Shown one piece after another: positions 1-9,663 of a stretch of 64,000 nucleotides of DNA (position 1 is its first letter; each line of letters begins with the position of its first letter). The translations under genes were made by a program, and so were the position numbers. Under the pieces are notes generated by a model that did no database searches, was not told the origin of the DNA, and saw only the letters and a list, made by a program, of their open reading frames with translations. Source of the stretch: Anisus vortex (taxonomy: Eukaryota > Mollusca > Gastropoda > Planorbidae); assembly GCA_949126835.1 (NCBI GenBank), contig CASBPS010000116.1:1225001-1289000 (forward strand), given 5' to 3'.

Positions 1-715
1 GTATATTTTGATTTGATATTTGGGTGCAAAAAAAAAGGCAGTTTCTCGCTCTTCGTTTATAATAGTTTGTTACACACAAAAAAGCCATAATACATTTCAA
101 GCTACGTAAATATAAATTTAGACATCTAGAATCAATACAAAATATAATCAAGGGAGATAATAGGATATTTTATGTCGTAGGGTTTTTGTTTAATTGTTAA
201 TGATTCTTTTTACTACACAATTTTTTATTCAAATTAATACAAAAAAAAGTTTAAAAGTTAATACCAATACTCATATTTAGAAAAAAACATAAAACAGACA
301 AAAAATGTATTAATGTTTTTACATTGTAAATTAAATTTTCAAAACACCTTATTAGCTACTAGGATGTTTTCATTAGTACGCATTTACTTCTTTTAATAGT
401 GTTATTCAATATTTCTTTTTTATATTTTTTGAACAGCCTCATTGTAAAGGCTTCAATCATGTAAATAAAATAATGTAGTGTCTTGAGGAAATACCCCCGT
501 CCATTAACGCAATATGCTCACCGCCCCCATCCCCCTCACCCTGCAGGCATTACATCGGTAAGAGTCAGGTAAAATGTAACATGAAATTTCCACATGTAGC
601 TGTGTGTACGTTTTTATAGACGTTTTTATAGACAAATCTCAATATGCATTGTGAACCTAAAAATGGATAGTGAACCAACATTTTCAGACCTCAGATATTT
701 ACATTACAATTCATA
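1..715 (+). repeat. DR dispersed repeat, partial copy, plus orientation
   Basis: The sequence shares ordered blocks with the copies near 4.1-4.75 kb and 23.2-24.0 kb. These are a TTATAATAGTTTGTTAC start, a GGGAGATAATAGG...TTTTATGTCGTAGGG block, a GCTACTAGGATGTTTTCATT block leading into ACGCATTTACTTC, a TTGAACAGCCTC...AAAGGCTT hairpin-like block, and AAATGTAACATGAAATTTCC followed by AGCTGTGTGTACG. No coding potential is seen. The left edge is cut by the window. Confidence 0.8.
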
Positions 716-855
716 ATAGTCGCAAAAATTATTATTATTATTTTTTTTTTATTTTTTTTTTTTTTTATTATTTTTTTTGGGGGCGGACGTCGCCAAAGCA
801 TGAGAAACTGTATAAAGGGGTCACGGCCTAAAAACGTTTGAGAACCACTGGTCTA
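716..855. mobile_element. hAT-like non-autonomous element end
   Basis: A poly-T/A stretch is followed by GGGGTCACGGCCTAAAAACG and then GTTTGAGAACCACTGG. The reverse complement, CAGTGGTTCTCAAAC, is the typical terminal inverted repeat of hAT (Charlie-type) elements. The opposite end was not found, so this is a fragment inside the DR copy. Confidence 0.5.
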
Positions 856-2559
856 GACTCTATAGTGTTGTATATAATCTTTGGATATGTTTTTGATATT
901 AGACCAAGTAACATTGAATTTAAAATACTAGAGCTTTATTCAATGCTTACATAAACAATGGATCACTGCATGACAAGATTTATATATTCAGTTTTTTAAC
1001 CTTACTAACTAATGCATGCAATCACACCAACAATTGTAATATATCTAGTGTGGACATGCCTGTAGTTATGTATTAGGCTACTGTTTTTTCTGTGAATAAG
1101 TATCTGTACATATTATACATATAGAGATATTAGCTGCTTAATTAAGATTGAAAAAAAATTAAAACAAAGACGGCAATAAAAGTTGGACGTTTAAAAACGG
1201 TATGTTTGTTAATAGTTCAGTCAAATTTTAGGACACTGCTTATAATACAAAGTATTAGTTGTTTTAAATATCTACATGTATTTCACAATTGCCGTGGAAA
1301 TAAGGTTATTTAAAAAACATATTTTTAAACGATTAATGCATGGTGCCTTCTGACGTTATTTTCATGACTGGGATCACATGTTGAACACTTAAACTGAACC
1401 GTTACATACATTACAAATACTTATACTGCACACATTTGTTGTATTTTATCTGCAAGCAAATCAAGACAATGAATTATATATAGTGATCCTAGATGAATTG
1501 GGCTGCAGAAGAACCTTGAAATACGACTAAAAGAGTTGATATATGTGACATAAGAGTTAAGAATTGACTATGTATTGTTCAAAGACAACTTGACAACATC
1601 TACAGTTATTACAATGAGTCTAATTGTCCAATTCAAAATTTTATTATTATTTTTTTAATTGTGTAAATGTAATCATTCAATGTTACGGTAATATTTTAAA
1701 GTGCTTTTCATTTTTTAAGTGTTTCAATATTACATTTGTTAATGTCCATATTATTAGGACTTAGATTTAAGATAATAACTACGAATACGACCAACTTCAT
1801 AAGAAGGACGAAAGTAAATTTGCTAAAAATTGCTAAAAGTGGGGCCTTTACCTAAAAGTTCACCCCGCTAACGTAAAAAATCTGGCTACACCACTGTTGA
1901 GAACAGCCAAGTCAAATTAATATTTCAGTTCAACATGTCCATTAAATGTTTGTATTTTTACGTAGTTTTCACTCTCCCCCCCCCCTCTCTCAGAATTTCA
2001 CAACCCAATGCACCCGCATCATGGTCTAGTAGTCATACTAAGCCTGACTATAACGTTTAATTTGTTGTTGAAATATTATGTTTATATAGTCAAAGTCAAT
2101 TATATGGAATTTATTGTTGTAGCTGTGTTAAAGGATGGTTCGGACAGCATTGTCAATACCGTAAGTAGATATCTATTCATTCACTATTAAATTCAAATTA
2201 GGCATATTGTGTTTTTAATTTTTATATAAGTGTAAAACAATAATTAAAACGTTTTATATGTTAACTAAGTTATTTTTATTATATCTGTAACTAAGAGGAT
2301 CTCAGCGTTATGCAAGATGCTACAGTGACTAACTTACCAACACCTTGGTTGACTGATGGAGATGATACAAAATGTAATAAAGATCCTAACCTTCAGTCAG
2401 TAAAAATTTCATGGAACATTTCCTATCCTTTTACCTGGCTCAGATTTTTAGTTAATAATATATGTAAGTGTGAGTCAATCAAAATTTAAAATTGTAACTT
2501 TTATTTTCTTAAGAAGGGTACATTTCATAGTTTTAATTACTGTTTACAAATTGTAGAGC
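856..2559. other. No gene recognised
   Basis: AT-rich sequence with short spurious frames only. The 60-residue frame at 2008-2190 has no recognisable motif. Around 1801-1910 there is a short stretch ending in GTGGGGCCTTTACC...CCACTGTTGAGAACAGCC that looks like transposon debris but could not be assigned. Confidence 0.5.
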
Positions 2560-3190
2560 CATTAACTACATTTGACGTTTAACGCAATCTCTGGAGATAT
2601 TCCACTTCAACCCAATAACTACATTTGACGTTTAACGCAAACTCTGGAGATAGTCCACTTCAACCCATTAACTACATTTAACATTTAACAAGATCTCTGT
2701 AAATATTCCACTTCAACCCATTAACTACATTTAACATTTAACAAAATCTCTGTAAATATTGCACTACGACCCATTAACTACATTTGAGGTTTAACAAAAT
2801 CTCTGTAAATATTCCACTACAACTCATTAACTACATTTAACATTTAACATAATCTCTGTAAATATTCCACTATAACCCATTAACTACATTTGACGTTTAA
2901 CAAAATATCTGTATATACCACTACAACCCATTAACTACATTTAACATTTAACAAAATCTCTGTAAATATTCCACTACAACCCATTAACTACATTTGAGGT
3001 TTAACAAAACCTCTGTAAATATTCCACTACAACTCATTAACTATATTTAACATTTAACATAATCTCTGTAAAAGTTTCCACTTCAACCCATTAACAACAT
3101 TTGACGTTTAAATAAATATCTGGATATATTCCACTTCAGCCCATTAACTGCATTTGACGTTTAAATAAATCTCTGGAAATATTCCTAATC
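2560..3190. repeat. Minisatellite, about 53-bp unit, about 12 copies
   Basis: The unit begins CATTAACTACATTTGACG and continues TTTAACAAAATCTCTG, then TATTCCACTACAACC. Variants alternate TTTGACG/TTTAACA/TTTGAGG, which suggests higher-order structure. Copies are 80-95% similar by eye. No single-copy version was noticed elsewhere in the window. Confidence 0.9.
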
Positions 3191-3690
3191 TGGACTAGGC
3201 ACAGAAGTCAACAAAAACCGATGTTTAGAAAAAAGTTGTATTGTCTATGAAATGACTTAGGGACCATCATTATATTACATACTCACATTGTGGGGAGGGA
3301 AGTGTTGGGTTTTAAAATATTGTGTACGGAGTTGTGTGGGTGGGGAATGGTGTACAGCTCAGTCAGAAGACTGGTAGAACAGAATTACTTTCTCTAGGGC
3401 AGGCAGAGATATGAACAAATTATTTGATGGAAAGTAAGACGAGAAGTTATGTCGGTTGTTTTTACTTCACTTTGAATGGTTGCCAAGGACATTCAAGACT
3501 GAATATTTAGAGACTGATGTGAAATCATTAAATATACATGTAGTCGACATTTTTATTTTAAGACAAAACATTCCTACTCAATACTAACATTTCTACATCT
3601 ATTTGATTGAAATTTCATTTTTAAAATTAGTTTAATTTGTTCGTTTTTACTTTGATTCATTGATTAATTTTCAATTGAATTTCTTAAGAC
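3191..3690. other. No gene recognised
   Basis: Mixed-composition spacer between the minisatellite and the next DR copy. I see no coding, tRNA or transposon signal. Confidence 0.4.
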
Positions 3691-4789
3691 AAATTTCCAC
3701 GTGAACAAAACCAGGTATTTGAAAAAAAAAAATTAAACAAATTACTATTGGATATGTTTGAAAAAATCGTTTCTTTAAAAACATGGTTGGGGGAGGGGCG
3801 ATAGAGAATCTCCAGATAATGTACATGACGCAACTATAGAGTGAACTTAGAATGAAATAAAAAAAATAAAACTGACGTATAGTAAGAACTTTACATCTTA
3901 AAAACATTAGATTAGTATATTTTAGCATCAAGTAAAATAATGTTTTAATAAGCTTAATGGTTACAATATTGCTATGAAAATCCTTTAAGATATTATATAT
4001 TTTTAGTAAACCAAGTTTAAACAAAATGAACTTTTTTGCAAGATTGTAAAGTTTTTCCTTTTGAGAACAAACATAATGAATTGTATATATTAGATAAAAA
4101 GGACTGCATAGACTTAGTTGAGGGTATATATAATAGTTTGATACGCACAAAAAGCCAACATTCTTTTCAAGCTACTTAGATCAATTTTTATATATTTGGA
4201 GTCAGTTCAAAATATAACCAAGGGAGATAATAAACATTTTTATGTCGTAGGGTTTTATTATTTGTTAATTATTCTTTTCACTACGTAATTTCTATTCAAT
4301 TAAAACTAAATTGTAAAAGTTTATAACACTACTCAAATGTTTTTAAAAGTACATAAAACAGTACAACAAATACTAAATGTTTTTACATTGTTAATCAAAA
4401 TTTTCAAAACACCTTATTAGCTACTAGGATGTTTTCATTACTACGTATTTTCTCAATTTAATAGTGTACAATTTAATTTATCACCAAATATTTTTGAACA
4501 GCCTTAGTATAAAGGCTTTAATTCTGTAAATAAAAGAACGCAGTGCCTAGAGGAAATACTCCCCTTCACAAACAATAACTACCCTCTATTAACGCGAATT
4601 TGCTGAACGCCTCCCTTCCCCGTCCCCCTGTCGGAATTACGCCGTTAAGAGTCAGATTAAATGTAACATGAAATTTACACGCATAGCTGTGTGTACTTTT
4701 TTATTGAAAAATCTCAAGATGCATTGTGAACCTAAAAATTGATAGTGTACCAATATTTCCGGTCCTATCCGTTCATTTACTGACAAACA

Positions 4790-4819
4790 ATGTATGTGTA
4801 CTGCGTTACTGGTTTTTCG
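4790..4819 (+). pseudogene. THAP-like first exon remnant inside DR
   Basis: The codons read M-Y-V-Y-C-V-T-G-F-S. In the sister copy at 24023 the ninth residue is Cys, giving the C-x3-C pattern of a THAP zinc-binding N-terminus. Here it is mutated to Phe, and the following donor dinucleotide is GC instead of GT (GCGAGT). It looks like a dead copy of a short first exon. Confidence 0.45.
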
Positions 4820-4944
4820 GCGAGTATGATAAGATGTAAGTGAATACATTTTATTTCATTTCCACTTGCTACATAACAACATTATATTACAATGATCAGA
4901 TTAACATAACTATAATAACACTTTCGTATCCAATATGGCAGAAA

Positions 4945-5060
4945 AAAAAACATATCAGTACTCTTTCTTCCTGATTGGCACCTGACATGTAATGGGTTAT
5001 CTGGACAAACGAGTAAAACTAGTAACTTAACATCATTTAAAACACTATGCTATTTGAAAT
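4945..5060 (+). pseudogene. Decayed non-LTR retrotransposon ORF2 C-terminus
   Basis: A conceptual frame contains Q-Y-S-F-F-x-I-G-T-W and later a T-S-F-K-T motif. It matches the better preserved segments at 15.76-15.88 kb (Y-S-F-F-M-S-S-I-R-V-W-N-G-L-P) and 24.19-24.29 kb. The S-F-F-P...W-N-x-L-P block is typical of the extreme C-terminus of many non-LTR reverse transcriptases. It is heavily mutated and embedded in the DR copy. Confidence 0.5.
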
Positions 5061-5689
5061 AAGCGTAGGTCGCAATCACCTTCAGTAAAAAAGAGTGAAT
5101 GTAACTTATCAATATATTATGTGAGCGAACATCGAGTTAGTGTAGTCCTGATTATGTTTGGTAATAATTTGAATATGTATTTCGACAATGTCATAAAAAA
5201 AAATGTACATTTATTCAAGATCAAACACTTTAGACTACATATTTCATATACATATAGTCATCCACAGTAGTATGTGTTTTTTGTTAAATGATAGTAGATA
5301 TTTAGCAGCACGCCACATTTTATCGGTATTAAATACCGCCATCGCCCCCTTTCATACAATGTGAAACCTCAGCAACCCCACCCCCTATCCATACCCCTTT
5401 ACCGCCCTCGTTGAGAATCTATTTTCTAGGTCTTCTACACGAGTCTTCAATTCATTCTACTTAATCATAGTTTTACAACGGAACGTTATCGCCCAGCAAG
5501 GATCCGTGAGAATATGAAAGGGGGCGCTGATGATGCCTGCAGTGGTTATGGGGGGGGGGGGGCGTTTAAACACATCTATGTCGAATTCTTTGTTTTTATT
5601 TCAAAATATAGATTTGCTTTAATTTGTATAACGGTAATCTTTAGCTATGGCAGTTAAGTGAGAAATAAATATTCGACTGTTCCAAAAGA

Positions 5690-5885
5690 GATTCAGCCCA
5701 TTGTGTCGGCAACCTACGGCACGGAGATTTTTAATGGCACGCAGAAGACCTCCAAAATTGCCGTTCGAGTCTCTTATGCAAGAAATTGAATGCTAAAGAA
5801 AGATGACTGTTTGGTAGTTGGCACGCTGAATGAATAAGCAGTCCCACTTGGCACGCTGCTATTACAATATTGCCAATCCCTGACT
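5690..5885. mobile_element. hAT-like MITE fragment
   Basis: Starts TGTCGGCAACCTACGGCACG and ends TTGGCACGCTG...ATTGCCAATCCCTGAC. The same layout (GGCAACCTA...AAGAAATTGA...TTGGCACGCTGAA) recurs at 19.28-19.45 kb. The GGTCGGCAACCT type of terminus is common to hAT non-autonomous elements. Confidence 0.5.
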
Positions 5886-5929
5886 AAGATACAAAGAATT
5901 ACTCGACTGATCTACAAGTGACTTAGCCT

Positions 5930-5976
5930 ATGTGTCTACTGTGTCTACCGTGTCTACTGTGTCTACTGTGTCTACT
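5930..5976. repeat. 9-bp microsatellite (TGTCTACTG)n
   Basis: Five to six copies of TGTCTACTG with one C variant, 5' of the SINE fragment. It gives rise to a spurious frame rich in CLLCLLC. Confidence 0.9.
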
Positions 5977-6009
5977 GTGTAATTGTGACTTCAAAGTAAT
6001 TCAAAGCCC

Positions 6010-6205
6010 TTATTTATTTAAAGTAAAGTACCCATCGGACCAAATTTATCATAAAGCGAGTGAAACAGCGTTCATCAGTTTCTGTGGTCACGACATTCTA
6101 GGAGATGTGTGACCAGCACAATGCCCAGCCGCCTCTATGTTATACAAACTAATGTCAGGTACCCTTCAGAGTTGGGCAGACCTAGGGGCACACTCGAGTA
6201 ACGGG
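6010..6205 (-). mobile_element. tRNA-derived SINE, 5'-truncated copy
   Basis: Matches the SINE at 24.34-25.29 kb and 36.42-36.67 kb over AAAGTACCC..CGGACCAAA, GTTCATCAGTTTCTGTGG, and the AGGTACCC..CAGAG.TGGG blocks. The tRNA-like head carrying the B box (right-hand end on the plus strand) is missing, consistent with 5' truncation of a minus-strand insertion. Confidence 0.7.
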
Positions 6206-6244
6206 AATAAATATTGTCGCTCGATGTTTGAATTTAAAAACAAA

Positions 6245-6380
6245 TCGTATAAAAGTGAAACTTGATATAGCATATAACTATAAAAGTGAAACTTGATTTA
6301 GCATATAGGCCTAACTATAAAAGGAAACTTGATATAGCATATAACTATAAAAGTGAAACTTGATATAGCATATAACTGAT
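6245..6380. repeat. Minisatellite, about 29-37-bp unit, 4 copies
   Basis: Four copies of TATAAAAGTGAAACTTGATA followed by TAGCATATAAC. One copy carries a GGCCTA insertion and one lacks GT. Confidence 0.9.
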
Positions 6381-6429
6381 CTGTTTACGTCTGATCTGGT
6401 TAGGAAAGTCAACCATAAATCATTATTTA

Positions 6430-7262
6430 AAACCCTTATTCTTTCTTTAAATATTTAATTTTGTATCCAAGACATGGTGAGAATTAAACGAATCCTAATA
6501 AACATGTTAGCATTAGAAATTTGACATCCTTTCTCTTTATTATGGCAAAAGTAAATATCCACTAATTGTTTTACAATAATTTGAATGATAGCATGATAGA
6601 GGGGGAATGGGACTGAAACATTTAATTTAAAACTGATGTATAGTGAGAACTTTTCATCTCTCACAAAATAGTATATTCTAGCATCAAGTTAAATTACTTT
6701 TCAACAAGCCTAAATTTTACAGCGTTGTCATGAGATTTTACATACCTAGTAAACAAAGTTGGATCAAATGAATTGTACCAAATTTTATAATTGCTCGTTT
6801 TTTTGGATTTAGACTATAGTACATTTGTAGACACACATACATATTAAATTTTATATATTAGATAAAACGAGCTACACATGTCTAGATATATGTTTATATT
6901 ATATTATAGTTAGTTACAAAAACGATACATAGCTATTATACATTTCCTTCTTCTTAAATCTAAATTTAGATGATTTGAGGGCGAGATTGAATAAGGGAGA
7001 TAATAAGCCTTTAATAAGCCATATTATATTTTAATAACTTTTTTTATATTTAAACATTTACATAAAAATTTGAAACCAAATATTTAAAAACTTGTTTCAA
7101 TACTTATATTTATAAAAAATATGTAAACTATTTTTAAAATACATACAATATGTAAACGTTTGATTAAAGTTTTACATTTTAAATGTATTCTGTCATACAC
7201 CTTTATAGCTACTAGCGTGTTTTCATTAGTAGACGATTACTTCTTTAAATAGGTAATGTACT
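6430..7262 (+). repeat. DR copy, left part, split by the LTR retrotransposon
   Basis: Contains the AAACTGATGTATAGTGAGAA block, AAGGGAGATAATAAGCC, and ends within CTACTAGCGTGTTTTCATTAGTAG...CTTCTTTAAATAG. The repeat resumes at 15444 with ATAAC...TTTTAACAGTCTTATTTTTA, the homologue of the TTGAACAGCCTTATTATAAAGG block. This shows the empty target site. Confidence 0.8.
7258..7262. repeat. Target-site duplication, left (GTACT)
   Basis: GTACT directly precedes the LTR start TGCTAG. The identical GTACT follows the 3' LTR end AATAACA at 15444-15448. Confidence 0.93.
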
Positions 7263-7805
7263 TGCTAGTATGCACTAACATGGTCAAAGGGAAATGACTC
7301 AGTAAATAGTCAATAGTCAATAGTATAGTACAATAGTTATGGGCCCTGGGAAGAATGTGAATATCACAATCTAGTTGGTTCTACTGCGTCGTAGCTATAC
7401 AAAGCATGCTTTGCACGTTGTACATGTCTCAGTCTGATCACGGGGTTTTACATGTCTCAGTCTGATCACGGGGGGTAAAGGACCGGAGAATAGTCAGTCG
7501 ACTCAAATATCTAGAAGCGTATGGACGCATACGTTAGACTCGGAACTATACCACATTTTATCAGAATACTATTTCATTTCTTGGACTTATATTATATTAT
7601 ATGATTGTTGGATGTACTGTGAATAATGTATTGTGAGTATTAATAAATAGATATATATTGCTGCAAAGATTTGAATTATCAAGTGTGTTAAACATACTGT
7701 GAAAATAATATTAAAGAAACATTTAACTCAACTCAAGCAACTCAATCAACTCATGATTCTATTAGCCTACGAAGAACAATAATAATTAAAATAGAGTCAA
7801 TAACA
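7263..7805 (+). repeat. 5' LTR
   Basis: 543 bp, starting TGCTAGTATGCAC and ending GTCAATAACA. Internal features are a 25-bp direct repeat TACATGTCTCAGTCTGATCA+CGGGG at 7421-7445 and 7449-7473, a perfect 6-bp-stem hairpin CGTATG-GACG-CATACG at 7518-7533, and an AATAAA polyadenylation signal at 7642-7647. No convincing TATA box was identified. The U3, R and U5 limits are not resolved. Confidence 0.95.
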
Positions 7806-7866
7806 GTGGTGGCAGCGGTAAACAGCAGCGGTAAACGGCAGCGGTGAACGGCAGCGGTGTACGGCA
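7806..7866 (+). promoter_or_regulatory. Candidate primer-binding site and GCAGCGG tandem repeat
   Basis: Directly after the LTR comes GTGGTGGCAGCGG. TGGTGGCAGCGG resembles the TGG-starting primer sites of Ty3-like elements (complementary to a tRNA 3' CCA), but I cannot assign the tRNA. GCAGCGG then recurs about every 13 bp in four tandem copies (GCAGCGGTAAAC/GTGAAC/GTGTAC), so the repeat unit includes the end of the primer site. Confidence 0.55.
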
Positions 7867-9663
7867 ACTACTAAACTACAACATAATGAAATGCTTCCAC
7901 AAAAACAAATATTAGAAGGTAAAGTCTGATTTTCAAATTGTCAACTCTCTCATGCAAACTATTCGGCAAACTATTCAACCAGTCAACCTGGTCATAAAAT
8001 CGTTAGAGAGAACGCTAAAACATCTCTCAGAAAATATATGATTTGCTGGTGGATGGCAGAATTTAATGGACGATTTCTAAAGATATTAATCAAGATTTAA
8101 TCAGCACGGTATAAAGCCATATTCAGGGTAACAGGAAACAGAGACACTGCAGCAAGACTTGTAAAAGTCAGTAGATACATAGGCGGCACAACAGGCAACA
8201 AAAAGGTGGGTGCACGTGGCGCTCTACATCTCAACCCACATTACATTTTTCAAAGGTGCCGACGCTGGAATTAATAAATTTTTTTCAAGATTATATTTGG
8301 ATTACGTGGAACGTTGAGAGCTGTCGTATGAATTTCTTTGTGATCAATCGTTGATCATGAAAAATTGAATTATCACGCATGAAACATTTTTAAACAAAAC
8401 AGCTTCTGAATCGAGACTCTGTAATATTTTACAAAACGCTATGAAGTGAAGCAATGACGTCACACAAGATGGCGGACACTAGATACACAAGATGGCGGAC
8501 ACTAGATAAACAAGATGGCGGACACTAGTTCAACTAGAGGTCAACACGTGTGTGTGTGAGATCCGAAGGTAACAAGGCAATCATCAACGCATAGTATTCA
8601 CTTAGTCATACTTTGTGGAATACCAAGACCTTATTGAAGACAGATTGTACTCTAACGTACATCAATTCAAGAGATTCGTTTACATTATGCGAATTATACC
8701 TATCTCGCTATACAGTAAAGTTAATTTGAATTAATGTGATGGAGATTGTGTTAATTAATTTAAATCATTCGTACCTGGATTAACGTCATGAAGTATGTGT
8801 TAGTTAAAATTTAAGCTACTATTAGACCATTCACTTGGATCAAATGGATTAACTTCGTCGTCAAGAAGATTCATTGTGTTACTTAAATACTATTTAAGTT
8901 TGATATAATTAACATTTATTTTAATATTATACATGTTAAATGATTCTTTGATAGGGTAATTTCTGTTAGCTGTATTGACTTGTTTGTTTTTGTTCAAATA
9001 TTGAAGTAAAATTATTGTCTTTGTCAATGTTGATAAATATTGTGATTCTAGTGTGAACATTTCCTCTATCACTGTTGTCCATGCAGCATTTGTGTCCTTA
9101 ATTAAGATTGTGTTGTGTTTCATTTATTTTAGTTATACATAATTGTTGTGTTGTGTTTCATTTATTTTAGTTATACATAATTGTTGTTTTGTTTTGTTTT
9201 TTAAATATAATTAATATTATTGGTTCAAGATAACCACTATTATTTCTGATAGATTCTTGATAGTAACAATAACTATCAATTGTTTATAAATATAATTTAT
9301 GCAATGGTAAATATTTATGTACACACTATAGAAAATAGTAAATAAGGCATTTTTTCAAATATAATAATTGACAATAGTCAACATTTACATACAAGTAAAG
9401 TAAATTGAAAAATAAGAAGAGAAAATAATTTATCAATCAAAATATTATGCTTTGCATTGTTCCAATTCCAAAATGCTTTCAATTATAATAGCATAGTGAA
9501 CAGAAATAATAGTATTACAAGTGTTTAGCTTCAACTTAATAATACATGGTCTACATAATAATTATAAGAATTACATTGTGAATGTACACTCTATAAATAA
9601 TAATAAATAATAGCATTGTCCTGTACATAATAATATTTTATTGTTAATGATCAAGAATTAAAT
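7867..9663 (+). other. Long untranslated leader of the retrotransposon
   Basis: About 1.8 kb with no sustained frame between the primer site and the Gag start. It holds a 3-copy 23-bp repeat (8466-8521) and a direct duplication of about 44 bp around 9106-9190 (TTGTGTTGTGTTTCATTTAT copies). Several upstream ATGs exist, so translation of Gag would need leader skipping, internal initiation or splicing. Nothing visible decides which. Confidence 0.8.
8466..8521 (+). promoter_or_regulatory. Three AAGATGGCGG (YY1-like) motifs at 23-bp spacing
   Basis: AAGATGGCGG occurs at 8466-8475, 8489-8498 and 8512-8521 inside the repeated unit ACAAGATGGCGGACACTAG. The AAGATGGCGG core is the established binding consensus of the zinc-finger factor YY1/Pho. 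The location downstream of the transcription start resembles YY1-type 5'-UTR control of some retrotransposons. The regulatory role is inferred. Confidence 0.6.

Larger units (their letters stand above)
3690..5640 (+). repeat. DR dispersed repeat, long copy, plus orientation
   Basis: This is one of the two most complete plus-oriented copies. It runs from the ACTGACGTATAGTAAGAACT block through the ATGTCGTAGGG, CTACTAGGATG and TTGAACAGCCT blocks, a THAP-like first exon at 4790, a decayed non-LTR 3' tail at 4945-5060, a CATATAGTCATCCACAGTAG segment, and a final GCGAACATCG...GGGGGCGCTGATGATGCC block. It is collinear with 23.13-26.6 kb once the SINE, MITE and minisatellites there are removed. The long minus-strand frame at 3671-4150 is just AT-rich repeat sequence. 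Confidence 0.85.

Noticed and set aside
3671..4150. 159-residue minus-strand frame rich in Phe/Ile/Leu, membrane-protein-like
   Set aside because: Lies in DR repeat sequence, and the homologous stretches of other copies do not keep the frame.
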